Assembly: GCA_032622095.1 (NCBI GenBank)
Contig: CP136064.1
Span: 7,123,512-7,187,511, forward strand
Reading direction: 5' to 3'
DNA length: 64,000 nucleotides
From: Siphonodentalium dalli
Taxonomy: Eukaryota; Mollusca; Scaphopoda; Gadilida; Siphonodentaliidae
Shown piece by piece: positions 22,477 to 33,678 of this stretch (positions are counted from its first letter, which is position 1; every line of letters begins with the position of its first letter). Below the pieces are notes generated by a model. It searched no databases, was not told the origin of the DNA, and was given only the letters and a program-made list of their open reading frames with translations. Position numbers and translations under genes: made by a program.

Positions 22477-23425
22477 GGGTTGTGGTAAAAAATTTGGATA
22501 GTACGTAAAACTTCCCGGATTCAACTGTGTATGGTAAACATTGATCTTATGTAATTAAAGATGCACATAATGTTTGGAACCTTGATTCTGCAAATATTAC
22601 ACATCATCGACAACTTTAGCTGGTTTAATAAGCGTATTTAAATTTCAGCTGAAGACTAAATTTAATTTATTAATATTTATCACCATTGTATTTATCTAAA
22701 TAAAACCAATGTACCGAAAAAAGTCGTGCCTAGTATCGTTGCTTCGTCTCGTTTTAAGTTGAACATTGTTATTAAACATACCCGAATAATAGGTGTGTCT
22801 TTATATTTGTTTTACTCGCATGTCACATGTAGTACGCCATGGCAGAGGAGAGTTACGATCTTTATCTATTCCTCTCGCCCGTGCAACGAGTTTTCGCTTC
22901 GGAGGCCTGACTCACGATTTTCACTCCCCGACGAAGCTCTTGCATGTTATGTGTTGATAACATGGATGTTTGCATGGATTTTGTTGTTTCATCTCCTGTT
23001 ATTTATTCTTTTTAATCAATAAAAGAAAATCGACAGTTCGAAATTTCATGCATAAAACAACATCCAAAACTATGCGGAAATTGTTTGTTCTGTTAGTTTG
23101 ATTATGCATACTATGTATTCAGTATTACATTTGTTGTATTTAATTTGAGCAAATATTTCATTTTAAAAGGCAACAAACGGAACATGTCTTATCTTAGGCG
23201 GGGTCGTGTTGAAAATTGCTAACAGTTGGATTGTTCAGAGGTACCAGTGGGAAATTTCAACATAATGCAATGGGTGCAAATGGAATATCCCAGACTTGGA
23301 AACTTCGGTGTGTTTCAATGTGGTGAGGTGGTGTAAATTTAAAGTTGGACATCAAACGCAGGCTGAACACTTTTCGTACTTTCGGTCAATTGTTTGAACT
23401 GAAAAGGCCATCAGTCGGACAATTT
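22477..23425. other. Gene-free stretch
   Basis: A short open frame at 22726-23022 shows hydrophobic residues at its end but no recognisable domain. I do not call a gene. Confidence 0.4.
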
Positions 23426-24350
23426 TCAACCATATGGTATTAGAAGCCCCCACCCCCACCATATGGTATTATGTCGACAACGAGAGACAACCATATGGTA
23501 TTAGGTCGACAACGAGAGACAACCATATGGTATTAGGTCGACAACGAGAGACAACCATATGGTATTTGAGGCCCCCACCCCACCCCCACGACAACGAGAG
23601 ACAACCATATGGTATTAGGTCGACAACGAGAGACAACCATATGGTATTAGGTCGACAACGAGAGACAACCATATGGTATTAGGTCGACAACGAGAGACAA
23701 CCATATGGTATTAGGTCGACAACGAGAGACAACCATATGGTATTAGAGGCCCCCACCCCACCCCCACGACAACGAGAGACAACCATATGGTATTAGGTCG
23801 ACAGCGAGAGACAACCATATGGTATTAGAGACCCCACCCCCATGGTATTAGGTCGACAGCGAGAGACAACCATATGGTATTAGAGGCCCCCACCCCACCC
23901 CCACGACAACGAGAGACAACCATATGGTATTAGGTCGACAACGAGAGACAACCATATGGTATTAGAGACCCCACCCCCATGGTATTAGGTCGACAGCGAG
24001 AGACAACCATATGGTATTAGAGGCCCCCACTCCCTTGGTATTAGGTCGACAGCGAGAGACAACCATATGGTATTAGAGACCCCACCCCCATGGTATTAGG
24101 TCGACAGCGAGAGACAACCATATGGTATTAGAGACCCCACCCCCATGGTATTAGGTCGACAGCGAGAGACAACCATATGGTATTAGAGGCCCCCACCCCA
24201 CCCCCATGGTATTATGTCGACAGCGAGAGACAACAATATGGTATTTATTAGAGGCCCCCACCCACCCCATGGTATTAGGTCGACAACGAGAGACAACCAT
24301 ATGGTATTAGAGGCCCCCACCCCACCCCCATGGTATTATGTCGACTGCGA
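23426..24350 (+). repeat. 32-bp minisatellite with CCATATGG palindrome and C-rich spacers
   Basis: The core unit is ACCATATGGTATTAGGTCGA followed by CAACGAGAGACA, and some units carry GAGGCCCCCACCCCACCCCC inserts. ACCATATGGT is a 10-bp palindrome in nearly every unit. Two spacer classes (GGCCCCCACC and GACCCCACCCCCATGG) alternate irregularly. Confidence 0.93.
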
Positions 24351-24794
24351 GAGACAGTTAGAAAGCTCAAGGTACCAGCAGGAAAATTCCAGCCAGGGGA
24401 GGGGCGTGCCAATGAAGTTTCCAGTACTTGGACATTTTGATCCGGATCAAGGGCTGCAATTGGAAATTCCAAATTGGACATACCCACAACGGAGACTTAA
24501 CACCTTAAAAATAATCGGCGGAAAAGCTCGATCATTTTTGGCCCGTTTTCGCCATGGGTCGCTAAATGCGATCGTCGGAAATCAAACCCCCCCCCCCCCC
24601 ACTGCGTTTTTTCGTATTTTCCCCTAAACTGGCATCAGGTCGGAATTTCGGGCGGGAATCTGACCCTCAAACCACGTCTCTGAGACCAGCGGCGCAAATT
24701 AATGTACGTTTCCCCGAGAGTTCGAAATTGTTCACATCTTAGGAATTGCGGGTGGATATTATGAGTTTAAACTATCACTCCAATCACCCTCCTC
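24351..24794. other. Gene-free stretch with a poly-C run
   Basis: A poly-C run lies near 24585-24600. A short open frame running out of the minisatellite continues to 24627 but shows no domain. Confidence 0.4.
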
Positions 24795-25275
24795 CTGACG
24801 ATGTCCCACATACTCCAGTCACCCACCCCCTGGCGATGTCCCACATACTCCAATCACCCCGGGCGATATCTCACATACTCCAATCACACCCAATGGTGAT
24901 GTCCCACATACTCTCATCACCCCGGCGATGTCCCACATACTCAGATCACCCCGGCGATGTCCCACATACTGAAATCACCCCCTGGCGATGTCCCACATAC
25001 TCTAATCACCCCCGGCGATGTCCCACACACTCTAATCACCCCGGCGATGTCCCAAATACTCCAATCACCCCATGCGATGTCCCACATATTCCAATCACCA
25101 CCGGTGATGTCCCACATACTCCAATCACCACATGGAGATGTCCCACATACTCCAACAACCCCCCCCCCCCCGTCGATGTCCCACATACTCCAGTTACCCA
25201 CCCGGCGATGTCCCACATACTCCAGTCACCCCACCGCCTGGCGATGTGCCACACACTTTAATCATCCCGGCGATG
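24795..25275 (+). repeat. ~30-bp C-rich minisatellite
   Basis: The unit is approximately GATGTCCCACATACTCCAAT plus CACCCCCGGC, with variable C-run length. Glycine- and histidine-rich frames over it are repeat translations. Confidence 0.9.
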
Positions 25276-25435
25276 CCCCTTGCTTCGACTTGAATTCACA
25301 AACGCTCAGAATATGACTATCATTCCATTGAGATCTGGAGTTATCACCCCTGAGTTAAATATTGCGATCTGGAGTTATGACAGAAAAAAAAAACATTCGT
25401 CCAATTCACACACAATTCGCTTTGTGTAAATTTGC

Positions 25436-25625
25436 TCTTGGACGGCCAATCTCGCGATTTCTCGGGTCCCGCGGGATTGATCTCAGTGACGTGTTTCGCA
25501 CCTTTCCGTCAGTTTTCGACATTCACGATGGCAGCCGGGAGCCGTTTCCGTCTAGATTCGTGCATGGCAGATGATGTCGTCTGCTTTATTGAATCACGCG
25601 GGGCGGAGATAATGTCTCTTGTGTA
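25436..25625 (+). promoter_or_regulatory. CpG-rich segment, possible promoter or first exon
   Basis: This is a locally GC- and CpG-rich patch in AT-rich DNA. It has TCTCGCGA (25450), GTGACGTG (25486; CRE-like) and CACGATGGCAGCCGGGAG (about 25522), where ATG has a good translation-start context. The frame from that ATG is 32 codons and ends in TAA. No downstream exon or clear splice donor is recognised, so this could equally be a dead promoter or chance. Confidence 0.22.
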
Positions 25626-25629
25626 ATTG

Positions 25630-26410
25630 TAATGCCAAGTCCCCGACACATGACGAATGAATGCAACTTGTTTTATAAATTTAAATTGCTCAATCAATTC
25701 TCAAAAGAACGAGATGCTAAAGTCCCAAGATCACAAGCGCCGGCCATGATAACACTGTGTTAATACTACGCGGTCTGGTGTTATCACTCGTTTATCATGG
25801 ATAATGACCCGTGACATCAGCTGAATGTCAACATGTTCTTCTTCTTCCGTTTACTTCCGTTTCCGCCAACAGGCTGATGGTTATGACTAAAAATAATTTG
25901 GCAACGGATGGCGATACTTTCTCTTCATGAATACGATTTGTAAAATAATTTGAATGATTTGAATTTGAATTTGGAGTGTCATGATTGGTTGATTTGATTC
26001 TTTACTGAGCATAGGAGTGTCATGATTGGTTGATTTGATTCTTTACTGAGTAGAATGGGTTTTCGGGACGTCCATTGTGGACATAGTTGGTTCATCGTCC
26101 TCAACTCATCGACTTAAATAATGATGACTAGTTCAGTTCGTTTTTCATGGCCCGCGCTTGTGATATTGGGACTTGCTCGTTTTTCTTTACAATTGACACT
26201 ATACAACTATACCATTTGTATATGCCATAAAATAGTCACATCGTGCTCATGAGCCCATTAATACATGCAGTGTAGAAGGTTTTGATAGTCACATATCGAC
26301 GTCCATAGGCCAATGTTTTCTCTTATACATGCGAGACTCTCATATATGCATATGTAACTTCCAATTCGCCATCAGAATATTGTTGAAAATGGCGTTAAAT
26401 GTTCTTTCAA
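25630..26410. other. Mostly single-copy sequence with a 2x45-bp duplication
   Basis: GAGTGTCATGATTGGTTGAT followed by TTGATTCTTTACTGAG is repeated at about 25974 and 26015. A decayed piece of the TTAA-element hairpin lies at about 26305-26340 (GGCCAATG, TCTCTTATACATGCGAG). No gene is seen. Confidence 0.5.
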
Positions 26411-26730
26411 TATGCTAGCTGAATGTAAGTATTAGGAATGGATGATGCTATCTGAGTGTAAGTATTAGGAATGGATGATGCTATCTGAGTGTAAGTATTA
26501 GGAATGGATGATGCTATCTGAGTGTAAGTATTAGGAATGGATGATGCTAGCTGAGTGTAAGTATTAGGAATGGATGATGATTTTGTTTCGTTCCTTGGAG
26601 TATTGATACACGGTGGTCTCAAACTATAACATACTAAGTCAACGTGCGTCCATACTCGAAGGAACGCAAGCAAATCAAACTATGACATACTAAGTCAACG
26701 TGCGTCCATACCCGAAGGAACGCAAGCAAA
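26411..26730 (+). repeat. 33-bp minisatellite (5 copies) followed by a 2x55-bp repeat
   Basis: Units with AAGTATTAGGAATGGATGAT and GCTATCTGAGTGT span 26411-26580. Two copies of a 55-bp segment containing AACATACTAAGTCAACGTGC (or the ACATAC variant) and GTCCATAC follow at about 26618 and 26673. Confidence 0.85.
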
Positions 26731-26872
26731 TCAAGAACATTTTAATTAAGTTGAGGGGGTGAGACACCATCTTGCCACTCTACTGTGTGGAGGGAATTGG
26801 ATGAAAACACACACACACGCACGCGAATAAAAATAAGTTTCCCCATAGAGTGTCATAAACAAAACGATAAAC

Positions 26873-26953
26873 ACAAACTCAGTCTAACCACACTGGCGCC
26901 GCAGGAGAAATTCCACGAATATAGCTATATGTAGTTGGACTGAGTTTGTGTTT
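26873..26953. repeat. Stem-loop with ~18-bp arms
   Basis: CACAAACTCAGTCTAAC pairs with GTTGGACTGAGTTTGTG (one bulge) across a loop of about 45 bp. No known RNA family is recognised. Confidence 0.55.
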
Positions 26954-27130
26954 TTTTTACGTTTTACTATATACTTTCTGTCTGGAACCATATTTTGATT
27001 CTGGGCTCTTTTTTATTTTGTTTCACAAGATTCGCTTGGCCATGTGTGTCTCGTCTAACAAAATGTCAGTTTTTGTGAATGAATTTTGGAAGGTCTCTCG
27101 AAAACCTATGTTCATGTATTCATGGCTTGA

Positions 27131-28082
27131 TGTTACGATCACTATATGTGTGGCACTGAGCGAATTAAGTTACGATCACTATATGTGTGGCACTGAGCGA
27201 ATTAAGTTAAGATCACTATATGTGTGGCACTGAGCGAATTAAGATCACTATATATGTGGCACTGAGCGAATTAAGATCACTATATGTGTGGCACTGGGCG
27301 AATTAAGATCACTATATGTGTGGCACTGAGCGAATTAAGATCACTATATGTGTGGCACTGAGCGAATTAAGTTAAGATCACTATATGTGTGGCACTGAGC
27401 GAATTAAGATCACTATATGTGTGGCACTGAGCGAATTAAGATCGCTATATGTGTGGCACTGAGCGAATTAAGATCACTATATGTGTGGCACTGAGCGAAT
27501 TAAGATCACTATATGTGTGGCACTGAGCGAATTAAGATCACTATATGTGTGACACTGAGCGAATTAAGATCACTATATATGTGGCACTGAGCGAATTAAG
27601 ATCACTATATGTGTGGCACTGAGCGAATTAAGATCACTATATGTGTGGCACTGAGCGAATTAAGATCACTATATATGTGGCACTGAGCGAATTAAGATCA
27701 CTATATGTGTGGCACTGAGCGAATTAAGATCACTATATGTGTGGCACTGAGCGAATTAAGATCACTATATGTGTGGCACTGAGCGAATTAAGATCACTAT
27801 ATGTGTGGCACTGAGCGAATTAAGATCACTATATATGTGGCACTGAGCGAATTAAGATCACTATATGTGTGGCACTGAGCGAATTAAGATCACTATATGT
27901 GTGTCACTGAGCGAATTAAGATCACTATATGTGTGGCACTGAGCGAATTAAGATCACTATATGTGTGGCACTGAGCGAATTAAGATCACTATATGTGTGG
28001 CACTGAGCGAATTAAGATCACTATATGTGTGGCACTGAGCGAATTAAGATCACTATATGTGTGGCGCTGAGCGAATTAAGAT
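27131..28082 (+). repeat. 32-bp minisatellite, about 29 copies
   Basis: The unit is GATCACTATATGTGTGGCAC followed by TGAGCGAATTAA. The first units carry an extra GTTAA/GTTAC, making them 37 bp. Copies differ by single bases such as ATATATGTGG for ATGTGTGG. Confidence 0.95.
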
Positions 28083-28179
28083 TCTTGCAGATGTCGCGAG
28101 TATTTATCTAGATACGTTTTTACATCGAGATTCTGAATTTCTGACAGAACTGAACAACGTGATTATATAATGCAGGTTA

Positions 28180-29035
28180 CGATGCTACAGATGTTGATCT
28201 CACAATAACAATTATAACGAAACAAAGCCGGACGCTTTGGGTCGTATATAGACTATATCTTATTTTGTGATGTCACCAATTATTATCTAATACGACGCTG
28301 TTGTTTTGATTTTCGGAGCGCGAATGTCGCACAGTAGATCGGTGGGCTTAAAGCATTAATATCGTAATCGGCTGTCAAGAGGCCAACCCAAATCAGTCGA
28401 CGTGCAACATTCTCATATTTATATAAACGTCATAAAATCATTTAGTTGTTTTTATTTATAAGGAAAAGTAGGTCCATAATGAATTTCTAACGGGTCTACT
28501 CCGACCCTCTACTAGATCAAATCATCGGACCCTAGGAAGTTTTAATATTTTTTTAAATAAATCAAAATCACCACAACTCAACACGATCTACGTGTATCTC
28601 AAAGCTTTATTTTCCAACTGATGCACAGCAGTTGATCAATACTACATGGTCCTGTAGATAGTATACCGTGCGAAAGGAAATAAGATCATATATAATATGG
28701 ATTTGATTGTTATCACAAGTCTTCATACTTACATGCATCTGATAATCCATATATATCCTATTTTATGAATAGAATGAAAACACATACTTATGATCAAAGC
28801 AGAAGATACATTCAGTTCCACGCGAATTCGGTCAATGGTTAAAGGTACACGATGACATTGTTTGTCGACTATCGTTGAAATCGACATGATGACATGTTAT
28901 GAAATGAACATCCTGAGTATCTGAAGCGGAGAGCTCCCCAGCACGCCAAGTATTATAATGGTTAGTTTCAGTCCAGACACTCTCGACAACATATATAACT
29001 ATTTATAATTACCCCACCAAACATAAGTCTTATGC
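28180..29035 (-). repeat. Dispersed element, copy with ~270-bp insertion
   Basis: It matches 57345-57935 in reverse orientation through several blocks: ACGAAACAAAGCCGG and CTTTGGGTCGTATATAGAC, then GCATTAATATCGTAATCGGC and TGTCAAG, then CGTGCGAAAGGAAATAAG, AGAGCTCCCCAGCACG, and TATTTATAATTACCCCAC. About 270 bp (roughly 28384-28655) between CGGCTGTCAAG and TACCGTGCG has no counterpart in the other copy. A fragment is also present at 265-310. There are no clear inverted ends or coding frame; type unknown. Confidence 0.65.
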
Positions 29036-29430
29036 ATGTGAATCTTATTTGGTTGGAGTCTATAACGTGATTTTGACACGAATTGTTTTAAACGCTTTTA
29101 GCTTTGGTTCCTTAATTACGCTTGCGTATGATCATATTAATATATGCTTAACAACCACGGTCCAATATGGCCAGAAAATGAAAGCATTTATATATAACGA
29201 CAACGGAGGGGTTGAATGAAAACACACACATGACGAAGCGAATCTTGTGACAGAAAATCTAAAAGAACCGGAGATTAACAATCTGATTCATTACGCTGGC
29301 TACATCACCAACAGTGACGCGATGACCGGGGTTTGGGGTGTCTAAACCCGCAACTTTGGTCAAATTTTCCAACAGTTGGAAATATCATGCCTGATATTAT
29401 GAACACTATGTGTGTCATTGAGAAAATTGT
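29036..29430. other. Gene-free stretch
   Basis: No supported feature was found between the dispersed element and the 40-bp minisatellite. Confidence 0.4.
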
Positions 29431-30090
29431 ATGGTATGTTATGTAACCAATATGTCGTTTGTGAAGTTTTATTATGTGTATGTGGTATATTTAATTTTGT
29501 GTAACCAATTTGTCGTGAGTGTAAGTTTTATGGTATGTTATGTAACCATTATGTCGTTAGTGAAGTTTTATGGTATGTTATGTAACCATTATGTCGTTAG
29601 TGAAGTTTTATGGTATGTTATGTAACCATTATGTCGTTAGTGAAGTTTTATGGTATGTTATGTAACCATTATGTCGTTAGTGAAGTTTTATGGTATGTTA
29701 TGTAACCATTATGTCGTTAGTGAAGTTTTATGGTATGTTATGTAACCATTATGTCGTTAGTGAAGTGTTATGGTATGTTATGTAACCATTATGTCGTTAG
29801 TGAAGTTTTATGGTATGTTATGTAACCATTATGTCGTTAGTGAAGTTTTATTGTATGTTATGTAACCATTATGTCGTTAGTGAAGTTTTTTGGTATGTTA
29901 TGTAACCATTATGTCGTTAGTGAAGTTTTATGGTATGTTATGTAACCATTATGTCGTTAGTGAAGTTTTATGGTATGTTATGTAACCATTATGTCGTTAG
30001 TGAAGTTTTATGGTATGTTATGTAACCATTATGTCGTTAGTGAAGTTTTATGGTATGTTATGTAACCATTATGTCGTTAGTGAAGTTTTA

Positions 30091-30910
30091 TATATATATA
30101 TATATGCCTTTATTTCCTCCAATCATGAAGAGCGCTTATATAATTTATACATACAGTCATAAATGTTAACATTAAAATACACAATGGTAAGTTAAGTAAA
30201 ATTTTACAGTTTATAAGACATTCATTCATCAATGTTCATACACCCGTCTCATTCACTCTGTGGTTCGTGCCAATAAAGTAAGAATATATAAGTAAGGAGT
30301 AAATTAGTATTATATTTCGTTATTATTGGCTTTTCCATACACATTACAGGGTTGGTAGATCCCACGTCTATGTGGTTGGGGTGAGTGGGATATCAATTAT
30401 ATCGGTTGTTGTCAATGGGGACGCTTGTTGCATTCTCTGGGGTTAAATGACAGATGGTAACTCGGTGTCATTGGAGTAAAGTTGACGAGTACTTTTTCCA
30501 TAATAAGGAAGTCCTTTTGACAAGAAACACTATGAAATCATTCAGTGAATCGATGTGACGGCTGACTACTGACTACCATTAACTGTTCTCGGCTGGGCAT
30601 CTCATCGATAGCCAAAAAGCACGCGATGCTGAAGTTATTAAGAATGGAATACCATATATCATTCCTTATTATGATCAAGGTGTTATTAGAACAGTGAATA
30701 ATGACATGTTCGACAACATTGTTATACGTTGAGCTGCATAGGTGGCACTTTCCCAGTTCCGGGATCATAGATTGTGCAAGAAGCTTGCCCACAATTATAC
30801 ATTCTTTTTTCAGAAAAGGAGAGGTTCGACATAAATTCCAAAGTGCTGATACATTTAAGGTTGTATAGCAGTTTGAAAATGAGGTGAGTGACACGTCCTG
30901 TTCCATTCTG
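30091..30910 (-). mobile_element. 5-prime-truncated LINE inserted in the 40-bp array
   Basis: This 820-bp non-repetitive block interrupts the array. Its low-coordinate end is a (TA)n tract, which would be the 3-prime tail of a minus-strand retrotransposon. Next come about 440 bp of UTR-like sequence and then the end of a coding frame (30538-30906). TTTAT abuts both sides (30087-30091 and 30911-30915), a possible short target duplication, though the array provides this word anyway. Confidence 0.7.
30538..30906 (-). pseudogene. C-terminal fragment of a LINE polyprotein
   Basis: The 122-residue frame ends in a normal stop but has lost everything upstream at the insertion boundary. It contains ELGKCHLCSSTYNNVVEHVI then IHC, a C-x2-C...H...HC arrangement like the zinc-knuckle tail that follows reverse transcriptase in many Jockey/CR1-type LINE ORF2 proteins. 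The RT core (PQG, YADD) is absent. It is non-functional alone. Assignment rests on the cysteine/histidine spacing and the insertion context, so family level is uncertain. Confidence 0.6.
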
Positions 30911-31222
30911 TTTATGGTATGTTATGTAACCATTATGTCGTTAGTGAAGTTTTGTGGTATGTTATGTAACCATTATGTCGTTAGTGAAGTTTTATGGTAT
31001 ATTGTGTAACCATTATGTCGTTAGTGAAGTTTTATGGTATGTTATGTAACCATTGTGTCGTTAGTGAAGTTTTATTGTATATTATGTAACCATTATGTCG
31101 TTAATGAAGTTTTATGGTATGTTATGTAACCATTATGTCGTTAGTGAAGTTTTATGGTATGTTATGTAACCATTATGTCGTTAGTGAAGTTTTATGGTAT
31201 GTTATGTAACCATTATGTCATT

Positions 31223-31540
31223 ACATGCTTTATGATTTTGTTCGAGCTACTTTTTTCACAACGAGATTGTGGTAGAACTCAACAGCATAATTACATGATG
31301 CATATGACGACGATAAAGATGTTGATCTTAGAGTGAACGCATCCTTCACAGTAACGACCTCACTATAATAGAGACTCACTCAACAGACTACGGTGCCACG
31401 CGGATTCGTCGATTCAACACAATAAAACCATCTCCGCAGAACGAGAGCTACGACCAGCATAATGATTACCTGCGAGCGGTAATACACGGTGATTACACTC
31501 GATCGACGTTTTACCGTAAAGCCGGGACCATGTTAGGTGG
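31223..31540. other. Gene-free stretch
   Basis: No supported feature is present between the minisatellite and the nested palindrome. The last 8 bp (31533-31540) are the left target duplication of that element. Confidence 0.45.
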
Positions 31541-31794
31541 CAAGCCTTGAAATAGCGTGTCTGTCATTTGCAGAATGAGGTCCCCAGAGGGTGAATTTAG
31601 TGATGCTACCCCGCATAGCGGGCTAGCATCACCAAATTCACCCTCTGGGAACCCCATTCTGCTGAGGTGTAAGCAGAATGAGGTCCCCAGAGGGTGAATT
31701 TGGTGATGCTAGCCTGCTATGCGGGGTAGCATCACTAAATTCACCCTCTGGGGACCTCATTCTGCAAATGACAGACACGCTATTTCAAGGCTTG
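31541..31794. mobile_element. hAT-like nested-palindrome MITE with perfect 8-bp target duplication
   Basis: The element starts CAAGCCTTGAAATAGCGTGT and ends with its reverse complement. TTAGGTGG flanks it exactly at 31533-31540 and 31795-31802. An 8-bp duplication is the hAT signature, although Merlin and P elements also make 8 bp. The whole element is a near-perfect palindrome of ~120-bp arms. Each arm is itself a hairpin of CAGAATGAGG...GGTGAATTT...AAATTCACC, so it can fold as one long stem or as two hairpins. It is non-coding. Confidence 0.9.
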
Positions 31795-31802
31795 TTAGGT
31801 GG

Positions 31803-32039
31803 TCCGTTTACGCATGGCTCCGAGGCACACTCAGATATCTCGTCTATTAAGTTGACCGGGCGCTATTGAATGGTTCACCATTAGCACAGTTTATCCTGAG
31901 ATGACAATTGGTAGGTCAGACTGAGCGATGATGGGTCTGCCATTAAGCTTTATCTAAGTCCGATTGTAGAATTAATCGCGCTGCTTTGGAATTGCCTGAC
32001 AGACATTAATTTCATTGTACGTTTCCCATGCAGCCCGTG
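31803..32039. other. Gene-free stretch
   Basis: No feature is supported between the palindrome and the higher-order repeat. Confidence 0.4.
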
Positions 32040-32880
32040 TCGTCACATCAACTCGCATGGGAACGCATTAAACGTGGGTGCATTCCAGAGGGTTTGAATG
32101 CACCCCGTGCCGTCACAGCAACATTCATTGGGACGCACTAGCACTTGCAATGGGTGTATATCATAGGTTTTCCATGAAGCCCGCGTGCCGTCACCGCGAA
32201 GCCCATGGGGAATATACTATAACTTGGGTGTATATCATTGGTTTACCATGCACCCCGTGCCGTCACAGCAACTTTCATTGGGACGCGCTTGCACTTGTAA
32301 TGGGTCACATTATATCATAGGTTATCCATGCATCCCGTGCCGTCACAGCAACATTCATTGGGACGCACTAGCACTTGCAATGGGTGTATATATAATAGGT
32401 TTTCCATGAAGCCCGCGTGCCGTCACCGCGAAGCCCATGGGGAATATACTATAACTTGGGTGTATATCATTGGTTTACCATGCACCCCGTGCCGTCACAG
32501 CAACTTTCATTGGGACGCGCTTGCACTTGCAATGGGTCACATTATATCATAGGTTATCCATGCATCCCGTGTGGTCACAGCAACATTCATTGGGACGCAC
32601 TAGCACTTGCAATGGGTGTATATATAATAGGTTTTCCGTGAAGCCCGCGTGCCGTCACCGCGAAGCCCATGGGGATATACTATAACTCGGGTGTGCACCC
32701 CGTGCCGCCACAGTAACATTCATTGGGACGCACTATTTCTTGCAATGGGAGATACACTATAACTTGGGTGCATATCACATGTTTTCCGTGAAGCCCGAGC
32801 CGTCACGGCAACTTTCATTGGGACGCGCTAGAACGTTCGGTGAGTGTTTTCCACGAAGCCAGTGCAGTGCAGTCACAGCA
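32040..32880 (+). repeat. ~77-bp tandem repeat in a 232-bp higher-order pattern
   Basis: Monomers carry CCCGTGCCGTCACAGCAAC, TTCATTGGGACGC and a TATATCAT[A/T]GGTT word. Three monomer types recur in order, with GTTTACCATGCACCCCGTGC at 32241 and 32473 (232 bp apart). Monomers at the edges are more diverged, as is usual for such arrays. Confidence 0.9.
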
Positions 32881-33508
32881 TCTCTCAAAGGGACGTACTC
32901 GAACTTGGGTACATGCTGAAATGTATCTGCAGTGTGAAGATGAATGTGAATTTTCGAGATCTTCGTGCCCAAGGCACTATACATGCACTTCAGACTACAT
33001 TGTGTTGTTTTAGATTAATTTAGTTTATTTAGATTAGTATTCCGTTATAGTTTTAACAGCCACAAACCATATCACGAATTTGAATTCGCAAACAACGAAA
33101 AATGTTTGGACAAATACGATGAGCAACGTGTTGCTGATATTTGTAATTTAACACTAGATTCCTCGACCATTATTTTACCGAATCGACAGTTTAGACACGA
33201 ACTCGATATAAATCATAGATTTACCGTGCAGCCCATACCGCCATAGAAAATATCCAAGTGTGATGGTCCGTTTTTTATTATTATCTGAACATTTCCTAAG
33301 TGAACTACTCGTCAATGAGTATTAAGCAAAGAAAAAAAAGTATAACACAAAATTTTTTAAATATGCAAAGATATATCGCGTATACATGAAGTCGGTGGCG
33401 AGGTGGCACAAGTGTGGCTATCAAAGTATCAATTTAAGTCAATGTCGGCCAGTTCTGGCTATTCATGTAGTGAGGCCATTTCCAATGTGTCTCTCGGAAA
33501 TTTAGCTA
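32881..33508. other. Gene-free stretch
   Basis: A faint continuation of the 77-bp repeat (GTGCAGTCACAGCATC) lies at about 32866-32885. No gene is recognised. Confidence 0.4.
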
Positions 33509-33676
33509 CAGTAATGCCCTAATTAATCGACTCCATAACCACAGCAGAATTATGGGTAATTATTCAGGATCGAGAGCTTTCCGATGAATGGCAACAAGCC
33601 ATATTTCCGACTAAATCCTGAATAATTACCCATAATTCTTCTGTGGTTATGGAGTCGATGAATTAGGGCATTACTG
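33509..33676. mobile_element. Tc1/mariner-type MITE (168 bp), second copy
   Basis: It has the same CAGTAATGCCCTAATTAATC ends as 6962-7172, with TA at 33507-33508 and 33677-33678. It is shorter because one side of the central stem is partly deleted (TTCAGGATCGAGAGCTTTCC). The arms contain CATAACCACAGCAGAATTAT instead of CTTAACC, so the two copies differ at matched positions in both arms. Confidence 0.88.
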
Positions 33677-33678
33677 TA

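Larger units (their letters stand above)
29431..31222 (+). repeat. 40-bp minisatellite split by a LINE insertion
   Basis: The unit is TGGTATGTTATGTAACCATT then ATGTCGTTAGTGAAGTTTTA. About 16 units lie at 29431-30090 and about 8 at 30911-31222. The right block has more substitutions than the left block. The break falls inside a unit at GAAGTTTTA/TTTATGG. Confidence 0.93.

Noticed and set aside
22726-23022. Small membrane protein
   Set aside because: Only a hydrophobic tail supports it. It has no homology, no splice context and no neighbouring gene.
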